The notes beneath the pieces are model-generated. The model saw nothing but the letters and a program-made list of their open reading frames with translations, was not told the origin of the DNA and searched no databases. A stretch of DNA of 64,000 nucleotides, taken from NCBI RefSeq assembly GCF_037027585.1, contig NZ_JAXCLE010000009.1, positions 1-64,000 on the forward strand, read 5' to 3'. The stretch is from Solibacillus ferritrahens. Its GTDB lineage: Bacteria; Bacillota; Bacilli; Bacillales_A; Planococcaceae. A program made the translations under genes and the position numbers. Numbering within the stretch: position 1 is the first letter of the stretch; every line of letters starts with the position of its first letter. Below are positions 46,303 through 54,502 of this stretch, piece after piece.

Positions 46303-46783
46303 ATTACGTTATATCATTTTAACCGCTTTAATCGCTGCAATGTGTGCGATTGGAAGTTTTATTAAAATACCGGTAGGCATTGTTACAACAGCAGCACTGG
46401 ATTCGGCTCCCGCATTTATTAGTGCCATTTTTTTACCGCCTATTTTCGCAGGCGCAGCAGGATCACTCGGTCATATTGCAACAGGACTCACATCCGGCTT
46501 TCCATTGGGTGTTTTTCATATCATTATTGCAGTAGAGATGTTCATTATTGTCGCAATTTTCGCTGTAATGCATCGAAAAGGACTGCATATTTCAAAATGG
46601 ATATTTGTCGTAATTGGAAATGGAGTTATTGCACCACTACCATTTTACTTCCTTATTTCGCCGGCATTTTATATCGGATCCATTGCTTCACTTTCTATTG
46701 CAACATTAGTGAACTGTCTCATTGCCATTGGCGTAATGCCGCTCATTAAAAACGTTGTACAGCGTGTTGGAGTGAACGCATGA
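46289..46783 (+). CDS. cblT: ECF-type S component, probable alpha-ribazole transporter CblT
   Basis: A 164-residue integral membrane protein with about five or six helices and the typical ECF S-component opening (ILTALIAAMCAIGSFIKIP). It is immediately followed by a CblS-like gene with a 4-nt overlap. Alpha-ribazole salvage via CblT (transporter) and CblS (kinase) is established in Listeria and Geobacillus. Assignment rests on the operon and the S-component pattern. The shared ECF energising module is not in the window. Confidence 0.75.
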   Translation: MDKTKLRYIILTALIAAMCAIGSFIKIPVGIVTTAALDSAPAFISAIFLPPIFAGAAGSLGHIATGLTSGFPLGVFHIIIAVEMFIIVAIFAVMHRKGLHISKWIFVVIGNGVIAPLPFYFLISPAFYIGSIASLSIATLVNCLIAIGVMPLIKNVVQRVGVNA

Positions 46784-47451
46784 GAAACGCGATAGAAGTA
46801 AACGGGTTAATCGTAACAATCGATAATTCAGGATGTATTGGAACAAAAGAGCATGATCTTGTGAAAGTGCCAAATGAAATTACAGCATATTTTACAGCAC
46901 GTACCGCCATTTTGGAGCAGTTATGTGCGGGGGCAATCCCTGTACAGTTATTAATGGCCAACTTTTCGGGTGACAACGTATGGAATGAGTATGCAGAAGG
47001 GTTTAAAAAGACGTTTAATGAAATGGCGTTAAATATGCCACCATTGACCGGCTCGAGTGAAACGAATTTCTCCGCTCTGCAGTCGGCTGTCTCCTTAACA
47101 ATAATAGGGAAAAAGCAATTTAACGGTGATCGGTCGAACTGCCTGTATTATGTTGTCGGTGAACCGCTAGTAGGCAATGATGTAATGAAAAACCTTCACA
47201 AAATTGCAAACTTAAAAGAGCTGTTCGAAGGGTTACAAAGTGGGGTCATTGAAGCAATCTGGCCTACAGGTTCAAAAGGAATTGGTGCCGAAATTAAGCG
47301 CTTTATCGGTGAAGGATACAGTGCACATATCAATTTAGAAATATCGGCCGGACCATCATGTGCTGTTCTAGTCGCAGTAAAAAAGGAACACGAGGAGACT
47401 TTCAAAAATAATATGACAGCACCTTTAACTGGAATTGTAAAAATGAATTAA
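46780..47451 (+). CDS. cblS: Probable alpha-ribazole kinase CblS
   Basis: A 223-residue AIR-synthase (PurM)-like protein. An acidic N-terminal segment (IVTIDNSGCIGTKEHDLVKVP) and a Gly-rich C-terminal part (WPTGSKGIGAEIKRFIGEG, SAGPSCAVLV) fit the fold. CblS kinases make alpha-ribazole-5'-phosphate, bypassing CobT. Overlap with cblT and the B12 riboswitch context support the call. No obvious terminator follows. Confidence 0.75.
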   Translation: MRNAIEVNGLIVTIDNSGCIGTKEHDLVKVPNEITAYFTARTAILEQLCAGAIPVQLLMANFSGDNVWNEYAEGFKKTFNEMALNMPPLTGSSETNFSALQSAVSLTIIGKKQFNGDRSNCLYYVVGEPLVGNDVMKNLHKIANLKELFEGLQSGVIEAIWPTGSKGIGAEIKRFIGEGYSAHINLEISAGPSCAVLVAVKKEHEETFKNNMTAPLTGIVKMN

Positions 47452-47595
47452 TTTTAAATGCCGAAATATGCTCGAAAACTATTTGAACTGCTAGGAAAAA
47501 ATATTTTTTGTTTAAAATTAAAAAATACTAAATATTCTAAAAATAAAGTGGTATGATAGAGTGTATCAATTTCAATAAGTTAAGGAGCATGAATT

Positions 47596-48666
47596 ATGAC
47601 AACGTACCAAATTACAACTGAGTTATCAACAAACAAAAAAGAAAAGACACCTGCAGAAAAGCTTGGTTTTGGTCAAATTTTTACGGACCACATGTTTGTA
47701 ATGGATTATGAAGAAGGTAAAGGGTGGCATAATGCATCTATTGAACCTTATGAACCGATTACATTAAGCCCTGCTGCAATGGTATTTCATTACGGACAAG
47801 CGGTTTTTGAAGGTTTAAAAGCATACATGACAGAGCAAGGTGACGTACAATTATTCCGTCCTGAACGTAACTTCCAACGGTTGAATACTTCAAATGCACG
47901 CCTTTGCATCCCACCAATCGATGAGGATTTTGCACTGGAAGCATTAAAGGAATTAATCCGAGTGGACCGCGAATGGGTACCAACAGAACCAGGTACATCT
48001 CTTTATATTCGTCCATTCATTATTGCAACGGAAAGCTATTTAGGTGTAAACCCTGCGAAAAGCTATAAATTCATGATTATTATGTCACCAGTTGGCTCTT
48101 ATTATAAAGAAGGCATTAACCCGGTTAAAATTTTAGTAGAGCAGCATTATGTACGTGCTGTAGTTGGGGGTACCGGCGAAGCAAAAACAGCGGGTAACTA
48201 CGCTTCAAGCTTAAAAGGTTCGGAACTTGCCGCAAAACAAGGATACTCTCAAACATTATGGTTAGACGGTAAGGAAAATAAGTATGTAGAAGAAGTAGGA
48301 AGCATGAACATCTTCTTCAAAATTGCAGGAACAGTCATTACACCTGCATTAAATGGCAGTATTTTACCCGGTATTACACGTGACTCGATGATTCAAGTAT
48401 TAAAATCAAAAAACATTCGGCTTGAAGAACGTGCAATCGAGTTTGCAGAAATTGTCGCTGCAGCCCAAAACGGTACGCTGGAAGAAGCGTTCGGTACGGG
48501 TACAGCTGCAGTTATTTCTCCAGTTGGTGAATTAAAGTGGCTGGATGATGTGATTACAGTCAACAACGGCCAAATTGGTGAAGTGACACAAATGCTGTAT
48601 GATACATTAACAGGCATTCAGTACGGAAAAATGGAAGATCCATTTGGCTGGACGGTTAAAATCTAA
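47596..48666 (+). CDS. ilvE: Branched-chain amino acid aminotransferase
   Basis: A 356-residue PLP enzyme of fold type IV that transfers amino groups in Leu, Ile and Val metabolism. FHYGQAVFEGLKAY, the PLP Lys in EAKTAGNYASSL, the EEVGSMN stretch and GILPGITRDS-type segment (GSILPGITRDSM) are present. AAGGAG precedes the ATG. Monocistronic with a perfect terminator. Confidence 0.95.
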   Translation: MTTYQITTELSTNKKEKTPAEKLGFGQIFTDHMFVMDYEEGKGWHNASIEPYEPITLSPAAMVFHYGQAVFEGLKAYMTEQGDVQLFRPERNFQRLNTSNARLCIPPIDEDFALEALKELIRVDREWVPTEPGTSLYIRPFIIATESYLGVNPAKSYKFMIIMSPVGSYYKEGINPVKILVEQHYVRAVVGGTGEAKTAGNYASSLKGSELAAKQGYSQTLWLDGKENKYVEEVGSMNIFFKIAGTVITPALNGSILPGITRDSMIQVLKSKNIRLEERAIEFAEIVAAAQNGTLEEAFGTGTAAVISPVGELKWLDDVITVNNGQIGEVTQMLYDTLTGIQYGKMEDPFGWTVKI

Positions 48667-48686
48667 TTTAGATGCCGGGACAAAAC

Positions 48687-48728
48687 AAAACTACAATTTT
48701 TCTCCGCGGAGAAAAATTGTAGTTTTTT
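48687..48728 (+). terminator. Terminator after ilvE (perfect palindrome)
   Basis: AAAACTACAATTTTTCTCCG pairs with its exact reverse complement, with no loop bases in the perfect form, followed by a T run. It works equally in both orientations, and so can also stop floT transcription. Confidence 0.95.
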
Positions 48729-48738
48729 GAGTGCGCTA

Positions 48739-48878
48739 AAAATTGGTTTCCGTTACGGGTACGCTTTCCGCGGGCACGGCCTTACACGAACGTCTCAGGC
48801 GTCGTGCTCCTGCGATTACTCGTAGCAAAATAATTTCGCTGGTCCCGCTGGAGTCGACCCTTCACTTCAACCAATTTT
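48739..48878. repeat. Intergenic repeat with terminal inverted repeats, copy 2
   Basis: Bounded by AAAATTGGTT (48739-48748) and AACCAATTTT (48869-48878). The interior shares CGCTTTCCGCGGGCACGGCC and CTCAGGCGTCG with copy 1 (29502-29680) but is 39 bp shorter. The terminal repeats covary with copy 1 (GATT/AATC there, GGTT/AACC here). Similarity goes on to about 48943. Confidence 0.85.
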
Positions 48879-48955
48879 AATAAAGATTATTTTTATTATA
48901 CAGTTTCTGCTCATTTAATAAATTCTCTACTTAGGTCCCGATCACTATTTTCACT

Positions 48956-50494
48956 TTATTTTTCCACTAATTCCTCTACATGGTTAAATCTTTCGTGAGA
49001 AACGGGAGCTGCTTTTTCAAATGCATTTTTACCGACATATGATTCGATTAATGTTTTTACATCAATACCAGATGATGCTTTTAAAGTTTCCTGCAGACCG
49101 GCCATTAAATCTGTTGCATAGCCTGTAACTTTACCAGCGCCACCATTTGCACCGCCTCCAGTATCAACAACAGTAATTTTATCGATATTGGCAAGTGGAC
49201 TTGCAACTTGTTTTGCATATTCAGGTAACATTTTCACAATCATATCAAGGACAGCAGCCTGACCGTATTGTTCAAATGCTTCTGCAATTTTTTCTTTCGC
49301 TTCTGCTTCTGCAAGACCGCGTAAACGAATAATTTCAGCTTCAGCCGTACCTTGTGCACGCTCTGCATCAGCTTTAGCAAGACCATCTAAACGAATACGT
49401 TCCGCTTCTGCTTGTGCATGTGTTTCGATACGATATTTCTCCGCATCTGCCTGCGCAAGCTCTTTTCGTTTTTGAGCTTCTGCGTTTTGTTCGATGGCAT
49501 AACGGTCTGCATCTGCCTTTTTCTTCACTTCAGAATCATATTGCTTTTCTCGACGTAGAATTTCTTTTTCTTCTAATTCGATTTGCTTTTGACGTTCAAT
49601 GATCTTAACTTGCATTTCCTGTTCTGTTACGTCCTGTTTTGCACGTGCAGATTCTAATTCATAGGCCTGGTCGGCACGAGCTTTTGCAATATCCTGCTCA
49701 CGACGGAATTCAGCTACTTTTAACTGGTTATTTTTTTCAGCTTCTGCAATCTGAGTAGCGCGTTCTAATTCTGCTTGTTGCGCTTCCTGAGCAGCCTGAG
49801 CACGTTTAATACGTGTTTCTTTATCCGCCTCAGCTGTTGCGATATCGGCATCACGCTTTACTTGAGCGATTCGAGGCTTACCGAGTGAATCTAAATAGCC
49901 GTTTTTATCGCGGACATCTTTAATTGTAAATGAAACAATGACTAAGCCCATTTTCGCTAAATCCTGCGATGCGACACGCTGTACTTCCTGCGAGAACTTA
50001 TCACGGTTTTTATAAATTTCTTCAACAGTCATCGATCCTAAAATAGAACGCAGGTGACCTTCTAGTACTTCACGTGCTTCACTTTCGCGATCTTGCTTTG
50101 CTTTCCCTAAAAACTGTTCGGCAGCTGTAGCAATTTCCGCAATGGAACCACCAATTTTAATGATGGCTGTACCATCTGCCATAACCGGTACACCTTGTTC
50201 TGTGTATACTTCAGGTGTTGTTACTTCTAATTTACTAGAAAGTAAACTAAGCGGTTTTGCCTGCTGGAATACAGGGAACACAAATGTACCACCACCACGG
50301 ATAATCTTAATGCGATTACCTGATTCGTCTGTATGTACATTTTTACTCCCTAAATAACTACCTGTTACGATTAATGCTTCATCTGGACCTGCTGTACGGT
50401 ATTTCATTACATAAACCGCTACAAGAGCGACAATCAGAAATACGACAACCCCCACTGCAATTAAAATACCTGACATTTCTGCAATACTTGACAT
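48956..50494 (-). CDS. floT: Flotillin FloT
   Basis: A 512-residue membrane-scaffold protein. It has an N-terminal hydrophobic segment (about 8-30), an SPFH/band-7 domain (about 35-220) and a long Ala/Glu/Lys-rich coiled coil with EAE-type repeats (about 220-420), then a C-terminal oligomerisation part. Flotillins organise functional membrane microdomains. It lies 19 bp after the NfeD-like gene, an arrangement like B. subtilis yuaF-floT. Confidence 0.95.
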   Translation of the reverse strand: MSSIAEMSGILIAVGVVVFLIVALVAVYVMKYRTAGPDEALIVTGSYLGSKNVHTDESGNRIKIIRGGGTFVFPVFQQAKPLSLLSSKLEVTTPEVYTEQGVPVMADGTAIIKIGGSIAEIATAAEQFLGKAKQDRESEAREVLEGHLRSILGSMTVEEIYKNRDKFSQEVQRVASQDLAKMGLVIVSFTIKDVRDKNGYLDSLGKPRIAQVKRDADIATAEADKETRIKRAQAAQEAQQAELERATQIAEAEKNNQLKVAEFRREQDIAKARADQAYELESARAKQDVTEQEMQVKIIERQKQIELEEKEILRREKQYDSEVKKKADADRYAIEQNAEAQKRKELAQADAEKYRIETHAQAEAERIRLDGLAKADAERAQGTAEAEIIRLRGLAEAEAKEKIAEAFEQYGQAAVLDMIVKMLPEYAKQVASPLANIDKITVVDTGGGANGGAGKVTGYATDLMAGLQETLKASSGIDVKTLIESYVGKNAFEKAAPVSHERFNHVEELVEK

Positions 50495-50513
50495 ATACTT
50501 TTCCTCCTAAAAT

Positions 50514-51044
50514 TTAAAATTGAAACTCCTCTTTCTCATAAACCGCAACCATTGCCGTACCATTACGCATCTCAATTATTAAAACTTTTGTATCATATGG
50601 AATTTCTACATGATGAAAGCTCGCCGCACGTTTGGAAATGATACCGTTTGCGGATTCTATTACGATTTCCCCGAAGCCATCTAAAGGAACAGGTACAATG
50701 ACTTTTCCAGCCTGGCCTTCAAGCGATTCATCTGTATAAGCAAGAGATACTTCAGCTGTGCGTAAAGGAACGAGTAAGAAATAATAAAGAAGTGCTGTGA
50801 GTAAACACGCTATAATGAATGCGATTATTAAGATGATGAGGCTTGTAAAACCTGAAAAACGCTCAAAAATATAACCGGCAGCAGAAGTGAATGTAATAAA
50901 CGAAAGGATAACAGCCGGATCTAAAAAAGGAAGTCCATCGATAGATACATCAGCAAAATCTGCAAAAAATAAATAAAGAATCGTACAGCATCCGATAACG
51001 ATTAAGATGGTTAAATAAATGGTTTCAATGGAATACCCAAACAA
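50514..51044 (-). CDS. yuaF: NfeD-like membrane protein YuaF
   Basis: A 176-residue protein with three membrane helices (about 8-26, 45-62, 66-92) and a C-terminal OB-fold NfeD domain (about 105-175, GQAGKVIVPVPLDGFGEIVI). NfeD proteins partner with flotillins. The start is a TTG with a near-perfect AAGGAGGTGA upstream. It is driven by a sigma-W promoter. Confidence 0.9.
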   Translation of the reverse strand: MFGYSIETIYLTILIVIGCCTILYLFFADFADVSIDGLPFLDPAVILSFITFTSAAGYIFERFSGFTSLIILIIAFIIACLLTALLYYFLLVPLRTAEVSLAYTDESLEGQAGKVIVPVPLDGFGEIVIESANGIISKRAASFHHVEIPYDTKVLIIEMRNGTAMVAVYEKEEFQF

Positions 51045-51078
51045 GTTGTCACCTCCTTAAGTCCTTTGTATTAGTAAA

Positions 51079-51104
51079 TACGGATGGAACTGGAAAAAGT
51101 TTCA
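51079..51104 (-). promoter_or_regulatory. Sigma-W promoter of yuaF-floT
   Basis: Minus strand TGAAAC (complement of 51099-51104), exactly 16 bp, then CGTA (complement of 51079-51082), with a T-rich stretch after the -35. This matches the Bacillus sigma-W consensus TGAAAC-N16-CGTA. The sigma-W control of yuaFGI in B. subtilis supports it. Confidence 0.85.
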
Positions 51105-51134
51105 GAAAAAACAAAATTTTAAAGGAATAACAAA

Positions 51135-51263
51135 TTGAAAGTTAAAAATAATATCTCTTCCTTAAATCTCGCTGTCAATACGGTCAAGACAAGATTGCGT
51201 CGTGCACGTCAAATGCTCGGCATAGAGTTAACAAGGGAAGGTGAACTATATGGATCCAATTAA
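51135..51263 (+). pseudogene. Stump of an ECF sigma factor (region 4.2 only)
   Basis: A 42-codon frame beginning TTG at 51135 encodes NLAVNTVKTRLRRARQMLG, a clear sigma-70 region 4.2 recognition helix, and ends TAA at 51261. The rest of the factor (region 2 and most of region 4) is missing. AAAGGAA lies 7 nt before the TTG, so a mini-protein could be made. It overlaps the next gene's start by 14 nt, as sigma/anti-sigma pairs do. Confidence 0.75.
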
Positions 51264-51708
51264 AGAGGCCATGAAGGAATCATATAAGGGACACGGTTTA
51301 TCAAAATTAAAAAAGATGGAAACGCAGCAAAAAGTTCGTGAGCAACGTAAAACGATGTTACCTGTCGTTATTTCAACGGTAGTAACATTTACGATTTTTT
51401 TATTCATTTTTCTGACGATTAATGAGCAGAATCCTGAATTAAAAATGTCAGCTAGTATTTCAAGCAAAGTAGAAGGACAGGATGCAGTCAACGAAATGAT
51501 GGAAAGGAAACTTCAATTTCAAACAATTATAGAGGACGAAGAAATAACAGCAGCGGAACGAGTAGAATATTTGCGGACGAGTGATTGGAAATTGCAACTA
51601 GCTTTTGAGCATATTACTAATTCAACATATGAGATTCCTGACGTAACAGAGGATGCTGTATGCGACATTATTATTTTATATGCGCCAATTTATGCTGGAG
51701 CCTCATAG
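51250..51708 (+). CDS. Single-pass membrane protein, possible former anti-sigma factor
   Basis: A 152-residue protein with a basic cytoplasmic N-terminus (about 1-35), one membrane helix (about 37-57) and an extracytoplasmic acidic domain. I do not recognise a named family. Position directly after, and overlapping, a sigma region 4.2 stump suggests that it was the regulator of that sigma factor. ATG 51250 is preferred over GTG 51241 because AAGGTGA lies just upstream. Confidence 0.6.
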   Translation: MDPIKEAMKESYKGHGLSKLKKMETQQKVREQRKTMLPVVISTVVTFTIFLFIFLTINEQNPELKMSASISSKVEGQDAVNEMMERKLQFQTIIEDEEITAAERVEYLRTSDWKLQLAFEHITNSTYEIPDVTEDAVCDIIILYAPIYAGAS

Positions 51709-52468
51709 TATTACAGAAGTAGCGGATGCCTTTTCACAAGTAAGGAGGTTCCAACAATTACCTGAATTAGTTCCGGTATTAGATGCGCTTATTTTAGCCA
51801 ATTATCAACCTACGAAAGCAGAACAGATGCCAGCTAACCAGAAATTTTTCTTAGTCAATCGTACGTTACAAACTGTCATCGTATGTATGTATATCCTTAG
51901 TATTTTTTTCATTATAAAAAATATTTTAAAGCGTCAGCATTTGTGGATTACTCTCTTGAATATAGGTATCGTAATTGCGACATTAGTATTCCTTTTTAAA
52001 CCGCTTCCTCATTTTTATACTAACGATGAAACGACATTATCATTATCAAGTATAAAAGCAATAAAAGAGGCGGGGTTACCTACTGATCAAGCTCAATTCA
52101 TTTCGGCAGCAACATTTGATAATAGCCGTTTTGCCTTAATTAAAGAGCAGCAAAACCATTTGCTAGTGAGATTTCAAAAAGGGGATAACTACTATCAGTT
52201 TACGGATTTTAATTTTTCTGTACCGGGTGAAAATGTACCAGTAATAAGCAATATTTTTCATGTTCGTAACGATGGGCAAGCAATCTATGTTATGGCGTTT
52301 ACAGAAGGACATCCAATTGTTAAAGGAGTGCTGATTGATCATGCTAGTAAGGAAATAGAGTTTCAGGTAGAGCAAGGGAAAGCTGGGATTGAAGCAATTT
52401 ACCTACCTCAAAGAAATACGAGTTTTGGATTGAAGTTTTATGATGCCAATGGGGAAATAGTAAGGTAG
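51653..52468 (+). CDS. Membrane protein of unknown function
   Basis: Up to 271 residues, with two membrane helices (about 72-90 and 96-114) and a C-terminal beta-rich domain of about 150 residues outside the membrane. No family recognised. The first ATG (51653) would overlap the previous gene by 56 nt, and an internal ATG at 51692 is an alternative; neither has a good ribosome binding site. A translational frameshift joining it to the previous gene cannot be excluded. Confidence 0.6.
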   Translation: MLYATLLFYMRQFMLEPHSITEVADAFSQVRRFQQLPELVPVLDALILANYQPTKAEQMPANQKFFLVNRTLQTVIVCMYILSIFFIIKNILKRQHLWITLLNIGIVIATLVFLFKPLPHFYTNDETTLSLSSIKAIKEAGLPTDQAQFISAATFDNSRFALIKEQQNHLLVRFQKGDNYYQFTDFNFSVPGENVPVISNIFHVRNDGQAIYVMAFTEGHPIVKGVLIDHASKEIEFQVEQGKAGIEAIYLPQRNTSFGLKFYDANGEIVR

Positions 52469-52476
52469 CAATTAAA

Positions 52477-52517
52477 AGCGTATGTCGTTTTGTTCGGAGC
52501 GACATACGCTATTTTTG
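52477..52517. terminator. Bidirectional terminator
   Basis: AGCGTATGTCG pairs with CGACATACGCT, flanked by A-rich and T-rich tracts. It separates convergent genes. Confidence 0.88.
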
Positions 52518-52522
52518 AGTAT

Positions 52523-53965
52523 TTATTTCATTGTAAAAAAGTTTTTTAGCTCTACTGTTAATGGGCTGTTCTGTTCAATATATTCCATCATTAAGTCAGG
52601 TATGAATTTTTTTGATTTACGAATAGGCTGCTGTTTAAACATGTGGAAATGATGGGCACCTGTCGCGCGGTAGCTGTTGACCGCTACTTCAAACAATGAA
52701 GTGTCTTGTATAGGGCAACCATTATAGTTTAGTTTAACTACACGTTGTCCGACTGGTTTACTTAAATCAATTTCATAGTCAATGCCACCCCATAAATCAT
52801 AAATATAAGGCTGCGGCTCTGGATAAAAAACAGAAAGACTAAAATCGACTTCGCCTTTGTTATTCAGTGCAAAGACGGCTGCGCTTTGTTCAATTGCTTC
52901 GCGAATGTCAGCTCCAGTCAGTTCAACAACTAGCAAACGATTGGCGCGCGGCATATTGTGTATAACTTGTTCCCGCGTTATAAATTTGTGAAAGCCGCCT
53001 GATGAATGGTAGGGGAGTTCAATGACAGAAATCTGAGCTCCTGAATAATGAAGCTGCATGTTATGTATCAATTGCGTGTACGATGTTGATATTATTCGCG
53101 GAGTAAAGAAATCCGAGTATGTTAAATCGTTTTCTGTATTACCGATTTCTTCACTTTTCCAGTGGTTAAATTCGGGAAAGGGCTGTATTGGAATGTTTGA
53201 ATCCACGTGTACAAGAGATGGTTCATGAATTATTTGGTCATTTTCTATCGTTACATCGATTTGGGCAAAGCAATGCGCATTCGCTCCAGGCTGCACGACA
53301 GAAATTCCGTTAATCTTTGTCGCGATTTCTAAATGCTGATGACCAGTAATGAATACGTCAATACCCTCTATTTCATAAAGCATGCGGTAGCCTTCATTTT
53401 CCCCATGTTCAAGATCAATTTGAATCCCGTTATGCAAATCCCGTTCAAAGCCGCCATGATAGCTTAAAATTACGAATTGGGCTTTTTCTACTTCTCGTAC
53501 GTACTTCACAGTATTTTTCGCACTTTCAAATGCCTGTTCAAAATGTAAATTCTTTATCGTGTTTACTTCATCCCAAAGCTTCGTGAAATGCGTCACAACG
53601 CCTACTACCGCTATCCGTATTCCGTGAATTTCCTTTATAAAATACGGTTTTGCAAAGCCTGTAATATTGGCAGCTATCCATGGGAAGTTACAGGCTTTCT
53701 GTATTTTTCGCACTTTTTCGAGTGGATAATTAAATTCATGATTTCCGAAAATGCCAACATCATAGCCGAGCTCATTAGCCAGCTCTATTTGAGGATGCTG
53801 TTTATGTATAATATGGTCGTAATAGTAGCTTAAATGGCTGCCCTGAAGAAAATCACCGTTATCAATTAACAATGCAGGCTGTCTTTTTGAAATCATTTGA
53901 GCAAGCTGCGAAAACCGCTCTGTATGGCCATGTATGTCACTAGTGGCAATAATAGAAAACTGCAT
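52523..53965 (-). CDS. 5'-Nucleotidase/UDP-sugar hydrolase-type metallophosphatase
   Basis: A 480-residue two-domain enzyme. The N-terminal metallophosphatase domain has TSDIHGH, DNGDFLQGS, GNHEFNY, SYHGG and TGHQHLE; the C-terminal 5'-nucleotidase domain (about 290-440) follows (SSGGFHKFITREQV, VELTGADIREAIE). No signal peptide, so a cytoplasmic nucleotide phosphatase is likely. Monocistronic. Confidence 0.9.
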   Translation of the reverse strand: MQFSIIATSDIHGHTERFSQLAQMISKRQPALLIDNGDFLQGSHLSYYYDHIIHKQHPQIELANELGYDVGIFGNHEFNYPLEKVRKIQKACNFPWIAANITGFAKPYFIKEIHGIRIAVVGVVTHFTKLWDEVNTIKNLHFEQAFESAKNTVKYVREVEKAQFVILSYHGGFERDLHNGIQIDLEHGENEGYRMLYEIEGIDVFITGHQHLEIATKINGISVVQPGANAHCFAQIDVTIENDQIIHEPSLVHVDSNIPIQPFPEFNHWKSEEIGNTENDLTYSDFFTPRIISTSYTQLIHNMQLHYSGAQISVIELPYHSSGGFHKFITREQVIHNMPRANRLLVVELTGADIREAIEQSAAVFALNNKGEVDFSLSVFYPEPQPYIYDLWGGIDYEIDLSKPVGQRVVKLNYNGCPIQDTSLFEVAVNSYRATGAHHFHMFKQQPIRKSKKFIPDLMMEYIEQNSPLTVELKNFFTMK

Positions 53966-54020
53966 ATGTAAAAACTTCCTTCAACTATTCATTTTCCTTC
54001 ATTATAGCGTGTGTGAATTA

Positions 54021-54049
54021 TTGCGCAACAGTGATGAAAGTGCTTTAAT
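54021..54049 (+). promoter_or_regulatory. Probable promoter of the heme monooxygenase-like gene
   Basis: TTGCGC (54021-54026), 17 bp, TTTAAT (54044-54049). A small palindrome AAGTGAATACACTT lies just after it (54053-54066) and may be an operator. Confidence 0.5.
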
Positions 54050-54092
54050 AAAAAGTGAATACACTTACTTTTAAATTTTAGGAGTTGGAATA

Positions 54093-54422
54093 ATGATTAC
54101 AGTAACAAACCGCATTAAAGTAAAAAAAGGCTTTGCCGAAATGATGGCGCCAAAATTTGTGCAACCAGGTCCATTACAACAGTTTGAAGGATTCCAAAAG
54201 GTTGAAGTATTAGTTTCGACTCAATTTGAAGAGTATGATGAAATGAGTGTCGTAATGTACTGGGATTCAAAAGAAAGCTTCGCAGTATGGCGTGAAAGTG
54301 ATGCATTTAAAGAGTCACATAAACGTCCATCAGAAGGACAAGGACATGGTGAGCAAGGCGACTCTCCAATGCTAGGTTCAGAAATTATTATTGCTGAAGT
54401 AGCAGGCACTATTTCAAAATAA
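54093..54422 (+). CDS. Heme-degrading monooxygenase-like protein (IsdG/HmoA type)
   Basis: A 109-residue ABM-fold protein. The N-terminal VTNRIKVKKGFAEMM matches IsdG-type proteins, whose Asn binds near heme, followed by VVMYWDSKESFAVWRESDAF with the conserved Trp and SHKR His. Likely role: oxidative opening of heme to release iron. Monocistronic with a terminator. Confidence 0.85.
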   Translation: MITVTNRIKVKKGFAEMMAPKFVQPGPLQQFEGFQKVEVLVSTQFEEYDEMSVVMYWDSKESFAVWRESDAFKESHKRPSEGQGHGEQGDSPMLGSEIIIAEVAGTISK

Positions 54423-54428
54423 GTTTAA

Positions 54429-54465
54429 AAAAAGCGTCCTAATGATGATTAGGGCGCTTCTTTTT
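54429..54465 (+). terminator. Terminator after heme monooxygenase-like gene
   Basis: AAGCG-T-CCTAAT pairs with ATTAGG-G-CGCTT, followed by CTTTTT. Confidence 0.9.
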
Positions 54466-54502
54466 CATACGATGATTCATCAAGATTAGGAAGGTGCTTT
54501 TC

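Noticed and set aside
47448..47525. TTAATTTTAAA and TTTAAAATTAA after cblS as a terminator.
   Set aside because: The arms are pure A/T and about 55 bp apart with no T run after them; chance is likely in this base composition.
54053..54066. AAGTGAATACACTT as a Fur box for the heme monooxygenase-like gene.
   Set aside because: It does not fit the GATAATGATAATCATTATC-type Fur consensus; kept only as a possible unknown operator.
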